A stretch of 64,000 nucleotides of DNA from Kitasatospora aureofaciens (GTDB lineage: Bacteria; Actinomycetota; Actinomycetes; Streptomycetales; Streptomycetaceae). Where the stretch lies: the NCBI RefSeq assembly GCF_001188955.3, contig NZ_JPRF03000023.1:1-64000 (forward strand), in the 5' to 3' direction. The first letter of the stretch is position 1; every line of letters begins with the position of its first letter. Positions 52,232 through 60,863 of the stretch are shown here, in pieces. A program made the position numbers and the translations under genes. A model generated the notes under the pieces. The model searched no databases. It was not told the origin of the DNA and saw only the letters and a program-made list of their open reading frames with translations.

Positions 52232-52441
52232 ATGTCATTCCTCGCAAGTATCCGTTCCTTCGTGCGCGACGGTGGAGACCACGGCGGTCGCGGCGGTTAC
52301 GGCTTCGACGACTTCACGCGCCACGGTGGAGACCACGGCGGTCGCGGCGGTTACGGCTTTGACGACTTCATGCGCCACGGTGGTGACCACGGCGGCGACT
52401 ACGGCGACGACTACGGCGACTACGGCGACTGGGGCGACTAG
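52232..52441 (+). CDS. Small Gly/His/Asp repeat peptide
   Basis: A 69-residue peptide. A 13-residue start (MSFLASIRSFVRD) is followed by three repeats: two near-identical 17-18 residue units built as HGGDHGGRGGYGFDDF, and a third that drifts into an acidic Gly/Tyr/Asp tail (GDYGDDYGDYGDWGD). There are no Cys, Lys or Pro and no signal peptide. Its own terminator lies 38 bases after the stop. An ABC exporter gene follows, 110 bases away. It could be a modified-peptide precursor, a metal-binding peptide or a structural glycine-rich protein; none is proven. Confidence 0.65.
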   Translation: MSFLASIRSFVRDGGDHGGRGGYGFDDFTRHGGDHGGRGGYGFDDFMRHGGDHGGDYGDDYGDYGDWGD

Positions 52442-52478
52442 TTGCCGTTAGTATCTGTACGAATCCACTCTGAGAGCG

Positions 52479-52500
52479 GGCCGGGCATCTGTGCCCGGCC
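52479..52500 (+). terminator. Terminator of the repeat-peptide gene
   Basis: Perfect 9-bp stem GGCCGGGCA/TGCCCGGCC, loop of 4, followed by ttg. It separates the short gene from the ABC exporter, and read-through would connect them. Confidence 0.75.
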
Positions 52501-52550
52501 TTGCCGCTGGGTCGGGGGACCGGGTTCGAGGCGAGCGGGAAGACCGTGAG

Positions 52551-54401
52551 ATGACCAGGAAACGCTACCTGCGGTCCGTGCTGCGACGGTTTCTCACGGT
52601 CGCCGAGACCGCCGACCCAGCCGTGGTCCCCACCGCACCGCCGGTTCCACTCCGGGAGGTCTTCCAGCGTTTCTGGCCGTACACCAGGGGCGGCCGCCGC
52701 TGGCTGGTGGTGCTGCTGGCGCTGGTCGCGGTGGCCCCGGCGATCGAGGTGGCGGAGATCTGGCTTTTCAAGATCGTGATCGACGACATGCTCATTCCGC
52801 ACCGGCTGAGCCTGTTCTTCCCGATCGCCCTCGCGTACGCCTTGCTCGCCCTGCTCTCCGGAGTACTGGGATTCGCCGACCGGGTGACCTCCACCTGGGT
52901 CAGCGAGCGGTTCCTACTCATCCTGCGGTCGGACGTCTTCCGGCACCTCCAGGGCCTGTCACTGGGGTTCTTCGAACGGCGGCGGCTCGGCGACGTGCTG
53001 TCCCGGGTGACCGGCGACGTCGACGCGGTCGAGACCTTCCTGCTCTCCGGGCTCGTCAGCGCGGTCAGCCAGGCGATGCGGCTGGGCATCTACGTCGGCG
53101 TACTGCTGGTGCTGCGCTGGGACCTGACGCTGACCGCACTGGTCGCCGCACCGCTGTTCTTCCTCACCGCCCGCCGCTTCGCGAAGCTGATCCGGGCGGC
53201 CTCACGCGAGCGCCGCAGGCGCGCCGGTTCGATCAGCGCCGTCACCGAGGAGTCACTCGGCAACATCGCACTCGTCCAGGCGTACAACCGCCAGGACTGG
53301 GAGCACGCCAGGTTCCAGCGCGAAAGCGTCGGTCGCTACCACGCGGCGATGGCCTCCGCCCGGATCGGAGCGCTCTACGGGCCGACGGTCGACTTCATCG
53401 AACTGCTTGGCGGCATGGTGGTGATGGGGCTCGGGGCCTGGGAGCTGGTGCACGGACGGCTCACGCTCGGCGGGCTGATGGTCTTCCTCGCCCTGCTGAG
53501 CAGGCTCTACGGCCCGATCCAGGGCATGTCCGGACTCGGCACCACCTTCTACGCGGCCTCCGCCGCCGCCGAGCGGATCATCGAACTGCTCGACCAGCGC
53601 CCACAGGTGAGCGAGGCGGCCGCCCCCCGGGCGATCGGCCGCACCCAGGGCGAGATCGAGTTCGACGACGTCACCTTCCGCTATCCGGAGACGGAAGTCC
53701 CCGCGCTGTCGGGCGTGTCGTTCAAGGTGGCGCCCGGGGAGATGCTGGCCCTGGTCGGCGCCAGCGGCGCGGGCAAGTCCACCGTCGCCAAACTGCTGCT
53801 GCGCTTCTACGACCCGCACGGCGGCACGGTCCGGCTGGACGGCCTCGACCTGCGCGAACTGGCCCTCACCCAGCTGCGCGAGAACGTCGCGGTGGTACTC
53901 CAGGAGACCCTGGTCTTCCACGGCACCGTCCGGGAGAACATCGCCTACGGACGCCCGGAGGCGAGCGAGGCCGAGATCCGGGCGGCCGCCCGGGCCGCAG
54001 ACGCCCACGGGTTCATCAGCCTGCTCCCGGACGGCTACGACACCGTGGTGGGCCAACGCGGCCGGCTGCTCTCCGGCGGCCAGCGCCAGCGTCTGGCCAT
54101 CGCCCGCGCGATGATCAGGGACGCGCCCGTCCTCGTCCTGGACGAGCCGACCACGGGCCTGGACGCCGAGTCGGCCCGGCGGATCATGGGCCCGCTGCGC
54201 CTGCTGATGGCCGGCCGCACGACGGTCATCATCTCGCACAACCTGCTCACCGTCCGAGACGCCAACCAGATCGTCCTGCTCGAACAGGGCCGGCTCGCCG
54301 CCCACGGCACCCACGACGAACTCATCGCCCGCAGCCCCGCCTACGCCGCCCTCCACCGGCTGCACCACCCGCCGGACGCCCCCGCCACGTCCGTCTCCTG
54401 A
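52551..54401 (+). CDS. ABC exporter (fused membrane and ATPase domains)
   Basis: A 616-residue half-transporter that should work as a dimer. Six membrane helices (about residues 55-345) with the coupling region LSLGFFERRRLGDVLSRVTGD, then an ATPase with Walker A LVGASGAGKSTVAKL, Q-loop VVLQETLVFHGTVRENIAYG, signature LLSGGQRQRLAIARAM, Walker B VLVLDEPTTGLD and switch His ISHNL. No N-terminal C39 peptidase domain, so it would not cleave a double-glycine leader itself. The substrate may be the upstream repeat peptide, a lipid or a drug. Confidence 0.88.
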   Translation: MTRKRYLRSVLRRFLTVAETADPAVVPTAPPVPLREVFQRFWPYTRGGRRWLVVLLALVAVAPAIEVAEIWLFKIVIDDMLIPHRLSLFFPIALAYALLALLSGVLGFADRVTSTWVSERFLLILRSDVFRHLQGLSLGFFERRRLGDVLSRVTGDVDAVETFLLSGLVSAVSQAMRLGIYVGVLLVLRWDLTLTALVAAPLFFLTARRFAKLIRAASRERRRRAGSISAVTEESLGNIALVQAYNRQDWEHARFQRESVGRYHAAMASARIGALYGPTVDFIELLGGMVVMGLGAWELVHGRLTLGGLMVFLALLSRLYGPIQGMSGLGTTFYAASAAAERIIELLDQRPQVSEAAAPRAIGRTQGEIEFDDVTFRYPETEVPALSGVSFKVAPGEMLALVGASGAGKSTVAKLLLRFYDPHGGTVRLDGLDLRELALTQLRENVAVVLQETLVFHGTVRENIAYGRPEASEAEIRAAARAADAHGFISLLPDGYDTVVGQRGRLLSGGQRQRLAIARAMIRDAPVLVLDEPTTGLDAESARRIMGPLRLLMAGRTTVIISHNLLTVRDANQIVLLEQGRLAAHGTHDELIARSPAYAALHRLHHPPDAPATSVS

Positions 54402-54625
54402 GCCCTCCGAGCCGCGGCTTGAAGGCGGCACGCCCCGGTGGCCGGCGCAGAGTCGGTCTCGGCCGCACGCCACCGGGCTGACCGCCACGCCGGACAGTCG
54501 CCGAGCCACCCCTCGGCGACCTCGGCGAGCCGTGCCGGGACCGGCGGCGTGCGGCCGAGGCCGTGGACGGCCTCGGTCAGCCCGAGCACAATCACCGGAG
54601 CGGACCTCCGTCCACGGTCTCCCAT
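54341..54625 (-). CDS. Small hypothetical protein
   Basis: A 94-residue ORF with strong GC3 bias and a GGGGA site nine bases from its ATG. The sequence (APVIVLGLTEAVHGLGRTPP, then ARLAEVAEGWLGDCPAWRSA) looks protein-like, but I do not recognise it. The last 20 codons overlap the end of the convergent exporter gene. Could be a real small gene or a remnant. Confidence 0.42.
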   Translation of the reverse strand: MGDRGRRSAPVIVLGLTEAVHGLGRTPPVPARLAEVAEGWLGDCPAWRSARWRAAETDSAPATGACRLQAAARRAQETDVAGASGGWCSRWRAA

Positions 54626-55140
54626 GTCATCGGTCCCCGCAGCGTCCCCGGGCCCGTAGCTCCGCTCCGGACGCGTCCCCTCAGCCTTGCGGGCGATCTA
54701 CCCGCTCTCGTCGAGAGCGAGTCGCGGAGTTCGGACACTCTAACCGAGAAAGTCACTGATTAGTTCGCTGCTCTCTAATCGTGGCAACACCGATCCCTCG
54801 AGCGATGGGGGTGCTCTTGCGATGAGCAACAACCGCCCTCAATCTCCGCCTGAGTTTCGGCGGATTTCTGGCACGGCCTGCCGGGCAGCTTTTCTCGCGC
54901 CGATTTCGCGCCTGTATTTCACGGGGCAGAGGGCAGGCCGTTCGGGCCGGGGCTGGCGCTTCGGCGGGGGCGGTCTCGCCAGTTGGCGCGTCCGGCGACG
55001 CGCCACGCAGCGGGCGGTGCGGAGTTGAGGCCTGCGGCGGGCCGGGGATTGCCGGTCACGACCGGACGGGCCGCGGCGGCACCTCGTGTTCGGGCGGCCC
55101 TGCGGGCCCTGCCCGGAGTAGGGGCCGGTGCGGCGGGGGC
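54626..55140. other. Gene-poor stretch after the exporter
   Basis: No credible gene. An AT-rich patch (54735-54790; tctaaccgagaaagtcactg) looks like a promoter pointing right, but what follows has no coding character beyond a weak ORF at 54822. Confidence 0.45.
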
Positions 55141-55290
55141 TCAGACCGTGACGGCGGCGGCCCGGGCCTCCATGTCGCCCAGGGCCACGAGGTAGCGCTC
55201 GGCGTCCAGGGCGGCGGTGTAGCCGGCCGGGCCGGAACCGATGACGACGACCTCGCGCACCTCGGCGCCGGTTTCGGAGTTCGTCGACAT
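55141..55290 (-). pseudogene. trxB: Thioredoxin reductase gene reduced to its two ends
   Basis: A 49-codon ORF starts as thioredoxin reductase (MSTNSETGAEVREVVVIGSG, then PAGYTAAL: the FAD-binding GxGxxG start) and jumps straight into the enzyme's C-terminal helix (DAERYLVALGD) before stopping. About 250-270 codons that would hold the NADPH domain and CxxC site are gone. The join falls at an AAL shared by both parts, so a short-homology deletion is likely. Confidence 0.65.
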
Positions 55291-55794
55291 GCTGGTGTCT
55301 GTTCTCCTGCTCAGCAGCGGCCTTGGTGTCGGTCTCGGCGATCAGGCCCTCGATGAGGCCCTTGGTCTCGTCGCAGATCGGGCGGACGGCCTCGAACGCC
55401 TTGGCCTGCCGGGTCCTCGCCGGACGCCAGATCCACCCCACCGGCCAACAACGGGCTGCGGACTTCGCCGGGCAGCGGGTCGTCGTGGTGGGCGGCGGCA
55501 ACTCGACTGACGGCCTCCACCGCCGAGTGTGCCGTGACCTACTTGACAGCTGCGCTCGGTCGCGTGCGGTTCCTCCCAGCGAGCGGCCTCCTCGGAACGG
55601 GACTCCTCCAGGAAATCCGTTTCGCTACACGAAGTGCGCTGTTCGCTCACATACAGTAACCAACGGGTTGCATCCCTTCCGCCATCCCCCGGCAGGTGCA
55701 ACGCGGTTGTCTGTCTTGTCTGAAAATGCCACCCGGCCTGGTCCTGGATCGCACCCGTTCGTGGGGCCGGGGACGTGCAGAAGGAATGATGGTC
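55291..55794. other. Gap upstream of the cupredoxin operon
   Basis: About 500 bases. The minus strand shows a short coding-like stretch (EAVRPICDETKGLIEGLIAE, around 55325-55400) that I do not recognise, possibly another remnant. Toward the right end, an inverted repeat ttcgctacacgaa (55619-55631) and cttgacagctgcgctc (55542) may belong to the promoter of the cupredoxin operon. Confidence 0.4.
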
Positions 55795-56313
55795 ATGAAT
55801 GCGAGTTCCTCTCCCCCGGTCCGGCGGTCGCGGACGGTGTGCCTGGCCGCTGTCGCCGTTGCCGCAGCGCTCGCACTGCTCGGCGCCTGCGGTGGGTCGT
55901 CACACCCCAGGTCTTCCGGCGCGCTGAGTCCGGCACCCGGCCAGACCCTGCCGGGATTTCCCGGCGCCTCCGGAACGAACGGTACGGTTACGGCCAGCCC
56001 GCCATCAGGCACATCCTTGACTTCGCCCAGCGGCCAGCCGTCCGCTCCAGTGGGCGCCAACGCGGTGACGATCAAGAACTTCGCGTTCGCCCCGGCCACG
56101 CTGACGGTCAAGGCTGGCACGAAGGTGACCTGGAGCAACACCGACCCCGACGCTCACACCGTCACCAGCAAGCAAGGATCGGGCGGGCCGCTGCAGTCGA
56201 CAGCGCTGGCCACCAATGACGCCTACAGCTACACGTTCACCCAACCCGGCAGCTACGCCTACTACTGCACCATCCACCCGTTCATGACCGCCACCGTGGT
56301 GGTGACCGCATGA
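55795..56313 (+). CDS. Cupredoxin-domain lipoprotein
   Basis: A 172-residue lipoprotein: lipobox LLGAC, a Ser/Pro/Gly stalk (about 35-85), then a plastocyanin-like domain (VTIKNFAFAPATLTVKAGTK near 90). Type 1 copper ligands are all visible: His in DAHTV and Cys, His and Met in YYCTIHPFM. It should carry electrons or copper at the outer membrane face. ATG at 55795 is nine bases from AAGGA. Overlaps the next gene by ATGA. Confidence 0.85.
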   Translation: MNASSSPPVRRSRTVCLAAVAVAAALALLGACGGSSHPRSSGALSPAPGQTLPGFPGASGTNGTVTASPPSGTSLTSPSGQPSAPVGANAVTIKNFAFAPATLTVKAGTKVTWSNTDPDAHTVTSKQGSGGPLQSTALATNDAYSYTFTQPGSYAYYCTIHPFMTATVVVTA

Positions 56314-57263
56314 CCGAGGACACCCGCGACTCCAACGGCGACGGCGAGCACGGCATGACCCGCCGCCAGCTCATGCGGCACTCTGCCTGGTTCGGTGGCG
56401 CCGTGGTCCTGACAGTCGTCGCAGGGGAGGTGATCAGTCACATCCCTGGTTCGGCGAGTGCGGCCCCGGCAAGCAGCGCGGACCTGCGGTTCGTGCAGGT
56501 CTCCGACAGCCACATCGGCTTCCAGGGCCCGGCCAACATGGACGTCACCGGGACGTTCGCCGACGCGATCAACCAGGTCAATTCGCTGGGTTTCAGGCCG
56601 GACTTCGTGATGCACAGCGGTGACCTGACGCATCTTTCCACCCCCGACGAGTTCGACCAGGTCAAGCAGATGATGTCGCAGCTGGACACGGACCGGGTGT
56701 TCACCGTGCCGGGCGAGCACGACTCGATCGGGGACAACGGACCACGCGCGTACCGGCAAGCCTTCGGCAGTAACACCGTCGGCGACGGCTGGTACAGCTT
56801 CGACACCCACGGCGTGCACTTCATCGCGCTGGTCAACACACTTCACCTGGAGCAACTCGGCCACCTGGGCAACGATCAGATCGACTTCGTGCGCAGGGAC
56901 ATCGCCGGCCTGTCGTCGGACACCCCCATCGTCATCTTCAGTCACATCCCGTTGTTCGCCATGTACCCGGCGTGGGGGTGGGGCACCGACGACGCGGTGC
57001 AGTTGCTCTCGATGTTCCGGCGCTTCTCCTCGGTCACCTGCCTCAACGGGCACGTCCACCAGCTGTTCAGCAAGACCGAGGGCAACATCACCTTCCACTC
57101 GGCCCGCCCCACCTGCTATCCGTTCCCCAAACCCGGCCAAGGCCCCGCCCCACTGCCACAGGTGCTGCCCGCCGGACGCCTCAAGGACGCACTCGGCATC
57201 CGCACCGTCAACTACTGGCAGGGCAACCACGCACTGGCCGTCAAGGACACGAAACTCGCATGA
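56310..57263 (+). CDS. Tat-exported calcineurin-like metallophosphoesterase
   Basis: A 317-residue phosphoesterase with a twin-arginine signal (MTRRQLMRHSAWFGGAVVL, start to residue about 52). Metal-binding motifs in order: VSDSHIGF, HSGDLTH, PGEHDSIGD (usual GNHD is GEHD here), FSHIPL and LNGHVHQLF. Metal is inserted before Tat export. It would cleave a phosphoester outside the cell. Overlaps both neighbours by four bases, so the operon is tightly coupled. Confidence 0.87.
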   Translation: MTEDTRDSNGDGEHGMTRRQLMRHSAWFGGAVVLTVVAGEVISHIPGSASAAPASSADLRFVQVSDSHIGFQGPANMDVTGTFADAINQVNSLGFRPDFVMHSGDLTHLSTPDEFDQVKQMMSQLDTDRVFTVPGEHDSIGDNGPRAYRQAFGSNTVGDGWYSFDTHGVHFIALVNTLHLEQLGHLGNDQIDFVRRDIAGLSSDTPIVIFSHIPLFAMYPAWGWGTDDAVQLLSMFRRFSSVTCLNGHVHQLFSKTEGNITFHSARPTCYPFPKPGQGPAPLPQVLPAGRLKDALGIRTVNYWQGNHALAVKDTKLA

Positions 57264-58237
57264 ACACCCGGATCCTGCCCGCCCTCGCCCCGCGCCTGGT
57301 ACTCGCCGCCACACTCGCGGCAAGCGGATACATCCACGCCCAGCTCTACATCAACGGATACCGCTTCGTCCACATCATCGGCTCGCTGTTCCTGCTGCAG
57401 GCCAGCACCGCCTTCGCGGTGGCCGCACTCCTTCTGCTGGCGGCACCCCCACCCCTGCGAATCGCCGCCACGACGATCGCCATCTGCACGCTCGCCGCTT
57501 TCGTCGCATCCCGCACCACCGGACTGTTCGGATTCTCCGAGAACGGCCTGCAACCCGCCCCACAGGCCCTGCTCAGCCTCATCGCCGAGACGCTCACCCT
57601 GCTGATCCTCGTGGCCTGGAAGGCAACCGAGGTCGCGGCGGCAAAATCGGGAGTCGGGGTGGCCGAGTACGTGACCGGCCTCGCTCACCCCGCAGAACAC
57701 CGACGGCTCTACGACGTCCTGTGGCTCCTCCTGCCCGTGGCGGTGGTGGTCGGCCTCTTCTGGTTCGGCCGGGCACACACACCCAACTACGAGACCAGCC
57801 TCTTCGGGAACCGCGGCAGCGACGCACAACTGCTGAAAGCCCAAATGGGCTCCGCACTCATGGGCCTGGCGCTGATCCAGCTCTTCCTCGCCCTATGGAT
57901 CTACGGCCGTCTGCCCGCACTGCGAGCCGCACCGCACCGGGTCCACACGACGCACCGCCTCATCGGCCTGACCGCCTTCCTCCTCTCCCTGCCCATCGCC
58001 CGGCACTGCATCACCGCCTACGGCGTCCAATTCACCCCCACCCGCGTGGCGCTGCACTCGCTCACCGGCTGCTTCCTCTACGGGGCCTTCGTCGCCAAGG
58101 TCATCGTGGTCCGCCACCGCCGCTGGCCCGGCTGGGCACTCCCCCTGGCCGGCGGCACCCTCGTCACCGCGATCGCCCTGATCTGGTACGCCGCCCCACT
58201 CTGGTACCTGAACGGACTCCAGGCACCCGGCCTGTGA
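57260..58237 (+). CDS. Polytopic membrane protein with b561-like C-terminal half
   Basis: A 325-residue protein with about eight membrane helices. The N-terminal half (helices to about residue 120, with SGYIHAQLYINGYRFVHIIG) resembles small actinobacterial membrane proteins; the C-terminal half has regularly placed His residues (RVHTTHRLIG, IARHCITAYG, VALHSLTGCFLYG, VVRHRRWPGW), as in DUF6529 or cytochrome b561-like haem proteins. Together with the cupredoxin it suggests an envelope redox chain (inference). Overlaps the phosphoesterase gene by ATGA. Confidence 0.72.
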   Translation: MNTRILPALAPRLVLAATLAASGYIHAQLYINGYRFVHIIGSLFLLQASTAFAVAALLLLAAPPPLRIAATTIAICTLAAFVASRTTGLFGFSENGLQPAPQALLSLIAETLTLLILVAWKATEVAAAKSGVGVAEYVTGLAHPAEHRRLYDVLWLLLPVAVVVGLFWFGRAHTPNYETSLFGNRGSDAQLLKAQMGSALMGLALIQLFLALWIYGRLPALRAAPHRVHTTHRLIGLTAFLLSLPIARHCITAYGVQFTPTRVALHSLTGCFLYGAFVAKVIVVRHRRWPGWALPLAGGTLVTAIALIWYAAPLWYLNGLQAPGL

Positions 58238-58374
58238 GCAGCACGCGGGCGCCTCTCCCGACGGCCAACATCGCGTTCCCGCGCGGCGTGGCCCTGCTCA
58301 TCCCCGGCCTGCTGACCCGTGCGGGGTACTTCGGCAAGAAGGTGGAGCGGGCGGCTGAGCATGCCGAGCGCTGA
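58234..58374 (+). CDS. Coupled 46-residue small protein
   Basis: A GTG overlaps the stop of the membrane-protein gene (GTGA) and opens 46 codons with normal GC3 bias. The peptide has a hydrophobic centre (RGVALLIPGLLTRAGYFG) and a charged helical end (KKVERAAEHAER). It is probably the fourth member of the operon, perhaps a small subunit of the membrane protein. Confidence 0.5.
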   Translation: MSSTRAPLPTANIAFPRGVALLIPGLLTRAGYFGKKVERAAEHAER

Positions 58375-58924
58375 TCGGACAATGCTCCCGTCACCGTGGC
58401 ACACAGCCAAAGGCCCGACTTCGGAGCGCCACACCGTCGGGAGATGCGGAATCCGCCGCACCGACGGACGTCCAGGCGCCCCGAAGGCCCGGACGGCTCG
58501 GCGCTCTCCGGGTCCGTCAAGCGCTGTCCCCGGCCCGTGGGGGCGGCACCGAACGGGGCGTTCCAGCAGTCACCCGTCGCCGAGAAGCTCCGCTACGGCC
58601 GGACGGCAGGAGACGGCCCCAGAGCCCGGCTGGGCCACAGCACCGCCCGGCCGGGCCCTGGGGCCGACAGCGAGGTGCTCGGCGCACGTCCGCGACGAGG
58701 AGGAGGACCCCTTCCCTCCGAGGCCTGCTCATCCGATCAGCCCGTCGGGCCAAAGCTCGCGCCCACCCGCCCCACCCGAACGCACGCAGACAACAAGCTG
58801 CTCGCCACCGGTACCGGCTCCGCGCCCCGCCGGTAGGACGATGGTCAAGTAACTGAATGAGCCCGGTGATGCGGGGCAGGCGTTGCGGACCGAGGCCAAA
58901 TGCCGATGATCCCTGGAGGCGTGA
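58375..58924. other. Gene-free stretch
   Basis: About 550 bases with no ORF of convincing codon bias on either strand. It contains an imperfect palindromic patch (58625-58670; cccggccgggccc core) that may terminate the operon. Confidence 0.45.
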
Positions 58925-59086
58925 ATGATGCCCGTATCCATGGTCCTGCTGGTGGTCCCCATCGCGCTCGCGATGGTCCTGATGGCGACCGCTCCCTCGT
59001 CCGCCCGTCGCGGTCGCCGATTGCGAGCCGCCATAGTCCGGCCCGACCAGGTCCGCGGGCCGCGCCACGCCCGGACCTCGCGCTGA
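58925..59086 (+). CDS. Small membrane protein
   Basis: A 53-residue ORF behind a GGAGG site. Two adjacent ATG codons, then one membrane helix (VSMVLLVVPIALAMVLMATA) and a basic tail rich in Arg. Good ribosome spacing and codon bias support it; function unknown. Confidence 0.5.
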   Translation: MMPVSMVLLVVPIALAMVLMATAPSSARRGRRLRAAIVRPDQVRGPRHARTSR

Positions 59087-59539
59087 GACGGAATCGGGGT
59101 GCCGGTGCGCGGGCGGATGGGCGGAGCCGAGCGCCGTGTCTGCCGGGCGGCGCTCGGTAGGCGCCGCGTGCAACCAGCCGGGAATCGGGTTCTTCGGTGG
59201 GCGCCACCGTCGCCGCCGGTGCCCGTCGCGTGCTGGATCGCACAGATGCGCCGCGGTCTGCGCGCCGGCCCCGGAGTTGTCGGTTGCGGCCCCCGGAGCG
59301 CGGCCCGGTCACACTCGGGCTTCGCCGACCACGGGGCTGGGCGGTCGCTTCGACGCGGTGTGGGTCTTCACCTGGGCATCGGGCGGCGGCACGATCTCTG
59401 GCCAGAACCCACAGATGCTGTTGGCCGGCGGCCTTCTGACCGCGCTCGCCTGGTCGACGGCGGCGTGTGTCCGACTGATCGGGTAAGCGCTGAGGCAGGA
59501 TGTCGGGCAACGATTCTCTGGGGGCCTTGCGCAGTGACC
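59087..59539. other. Gap with possible remnant
   Basis: About 450 bases. A stretch ending at 59486 (ISGQNPQMLLAGGLLTALAW on the plus strand) looks like the end of a small membrane protein but lacks a ribosome site and start. Nothing else seen. Confidence 0.35.
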
Positions 59540-59683
59540 ATGACCATGAGTGTGCTGCTGGTGTCGGTGGGGCTGGCGGTGCTCCTGGCCCTGCACCCGC
59601 CTGGGCGGACGTGCGTGTGGCGTCTGTCTGGCGGCCGGACTGCGACTGGGAGCCCGCGGGTGGAAGCGGCGGGCCGGCGGTGA
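59540..59683 (+). CDS. Small membrane peptide coupled to the DedA gene
   Basis: A 47-residue ORF: membrane helix at the start (MTMSVLLVSVGLAVLLALHP) and a basic tail. Its stop overlaps the GTG of the DedA gene (GTGA). It may be a real partner or only a translational leader that delivers ribosomes to the downstream gene. Confidence 0.5.
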   Translation: MTMSVLLVSVGLAVLLALHPPGRTCVWRLSGGRTATGSPRVEAAGRR

Positions 59684-60357
59684 GCGCCGGTCCCGGTCTG
59701 CCGGGGGCCCTGGCGCATCTCGAGCCGTTGCTGGACCGGGGAGGATACGCCGCCCTGACGCTGCTGGTGGGCCTGGACAACGTACTCGTGCCGGTCCCCG
59801 GGCAGACGGTGCTGATTGTGGCCGCGGTGTATGCGGGCAGCGGCCGGATGAACGTGGTCCTCGTCGCGCTGGTCGCCTGGGCAGCCGCCACCGCGGGCGC
59901 TGAGGGAGCCTACGTGCTGGGCCGCCACCAGGGCAGTGCGCTGATCGAGCGCTACGGGCGCTACGTGGGCCTCACCACGCGGCGATACGAGCGGGCGGAG
60001 GACTTCTACCGTCGTCGGGGCCTGCCGATCGTCTTCGCCGCCCGGTTCGTCGACGTGCTGCGCCAGACCAACGGTCTGCTCGCCGGCGCCAATCGCCTGC
60101 CCCACACCCGGTTCTGCGTCGCCAACGCGGTGGGCGCTGCCGTGTGGACCGCAGTGTGGGCCGGGCTCGGCTACGGCGCCGGGACCGATATCGGCCCGCT
60201 CTATCACCAGGCCGTGCGTTACCAGCTCCTGCTCCTGCCCGTCGCCGCGCTGCTCGTCCTAGGACTTGGTGTCCACGCACTGTGGCGACGACGTCGGCGG
60301 CGGGCGGACGACGACCCCGCGACCTCACGGCGCCCTGAACACCGGGTGGGCAGCTGA
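59680..60357 (+). CDS. DedA-family membrane protein
   Basis: A 225-residue DedA/VTT protein: LVGLDNVLVPVPGQTVLIVA near residue 30 (re-entrant loop with the conserved acidic and Pro residues), EGAYVLGRHQG, then FYRRRGLPIVFAARFVDVLR (conserved Arg) and GANRLPHTRFCVANAVGAAV. DedA proteins flip undecaprenyl phosphate or phospholipids. GTG start coupled to the preceding small ORF; C-terminal tail is Arg/Asp-rich. Confidence 0.85.
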   Translation: MSAGPGLPGALAHLEPLLDRGGYAALTLLVGLDNVLVPVPGQTVLIVAAVYAGSGRMNVVLVALVAWAAATAGAEGAYVLGRHQGSALIERYGRYVGLTTRRYERAEDFYRRRGLPIVFAARFVDVLRQTNGLLAGANRLPHTRFCVANAVGAAVWTAVWAGLGYGAGTDIGPLYHQAVRYQLLLLPVAALLVLGLGVHALWRRRRRRADDDPATSRRPEHRVGS

Positions 60358-60509
60358 CGCCGGCAGTCGCCCCCGCGGTGGGCACCACCGTGACCTGAGT
60401 ACCGGCTGCGGGACTGGCCGGTGCGGCCGACCGCGGCCACCTTGCCTCCCCGGGGTGCTTTGTGTGCCGGTCGGGCATGGGCGGGCGGTCGAGCGGTTAT
60501 ACGCCCCCC

Positions 60510-60863
60510 ATGACTGAGAGCCAACCCGTGGATTCCGCGGTGACAGTGGGAGTGCGGAAGGCCGCCGAGGTGGAGCGGGCCTGTGCCGAACTGGAGGCGG
60601 GCGCGGGGGGGCCCAACCATCAGACGCAGTGGTCCAGGGGGGCCCTGGCCGGTTACCTGTGGGCGTTGGGCCGCGGCGACGGCGCTCCGGTCACCGGGGT
60701 GCGGACCGAGGGCCTGCCCGGCAACGACGTGTTGACCGCGGAGGTGGACGCGGCGAACGTGGCCCTGGAGAACCAGGTGGAACGTACCGTGCCCCGTGAT
60801 TACAGCCAGGGCGTCCACGACGCGCTGGCCTGGGTGTGCGGCCACACTGACAGCCGGCCCTGA
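60510..60863 (+). CDS. Small soluble hypothetical protein
   Basis: A 117-residue acidic protein (TVGVRKAAEVERACAELEAG; then WSRGALAGYLWALGRGDGAP and a C-terminal VHDALAWVCGHTD). There is no ribosome site ahead of the ATG, but ttatac lies about 13 bases upstream, as in leaderless mRNAs. Similar small proteins occur in streptomycete stress regions; function unknown. Confidence 0.6.
   Translation: MTESQPVDSAVTVGVRKAAEVERACAELEAGAGGPNHQTQWSRGALAGYLWALGRGDGAPVTGVRTEGLPGNDVLTAEVDAANVALENQVERTVPRDYSQGVHDALAWVCGHTDSRP

Noticed and set aside
53253..54509. A 418-codon minus-strand frame opposite the ABC exporter
   Set aside because: Antisense shadow of the exporter; no ribosome site and no protein-like pattern.
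54822..55028. A 68-codon ORF starting MSNNRPQSPPEF
   Set aside because: No ribosome site and random-looking Arg-rich second half.
58396..58836. A 146-codon plus-strand frame
   Set aside because: Poor codon bias, no ribosome site, Pro/Arg/Ser-rich composition.
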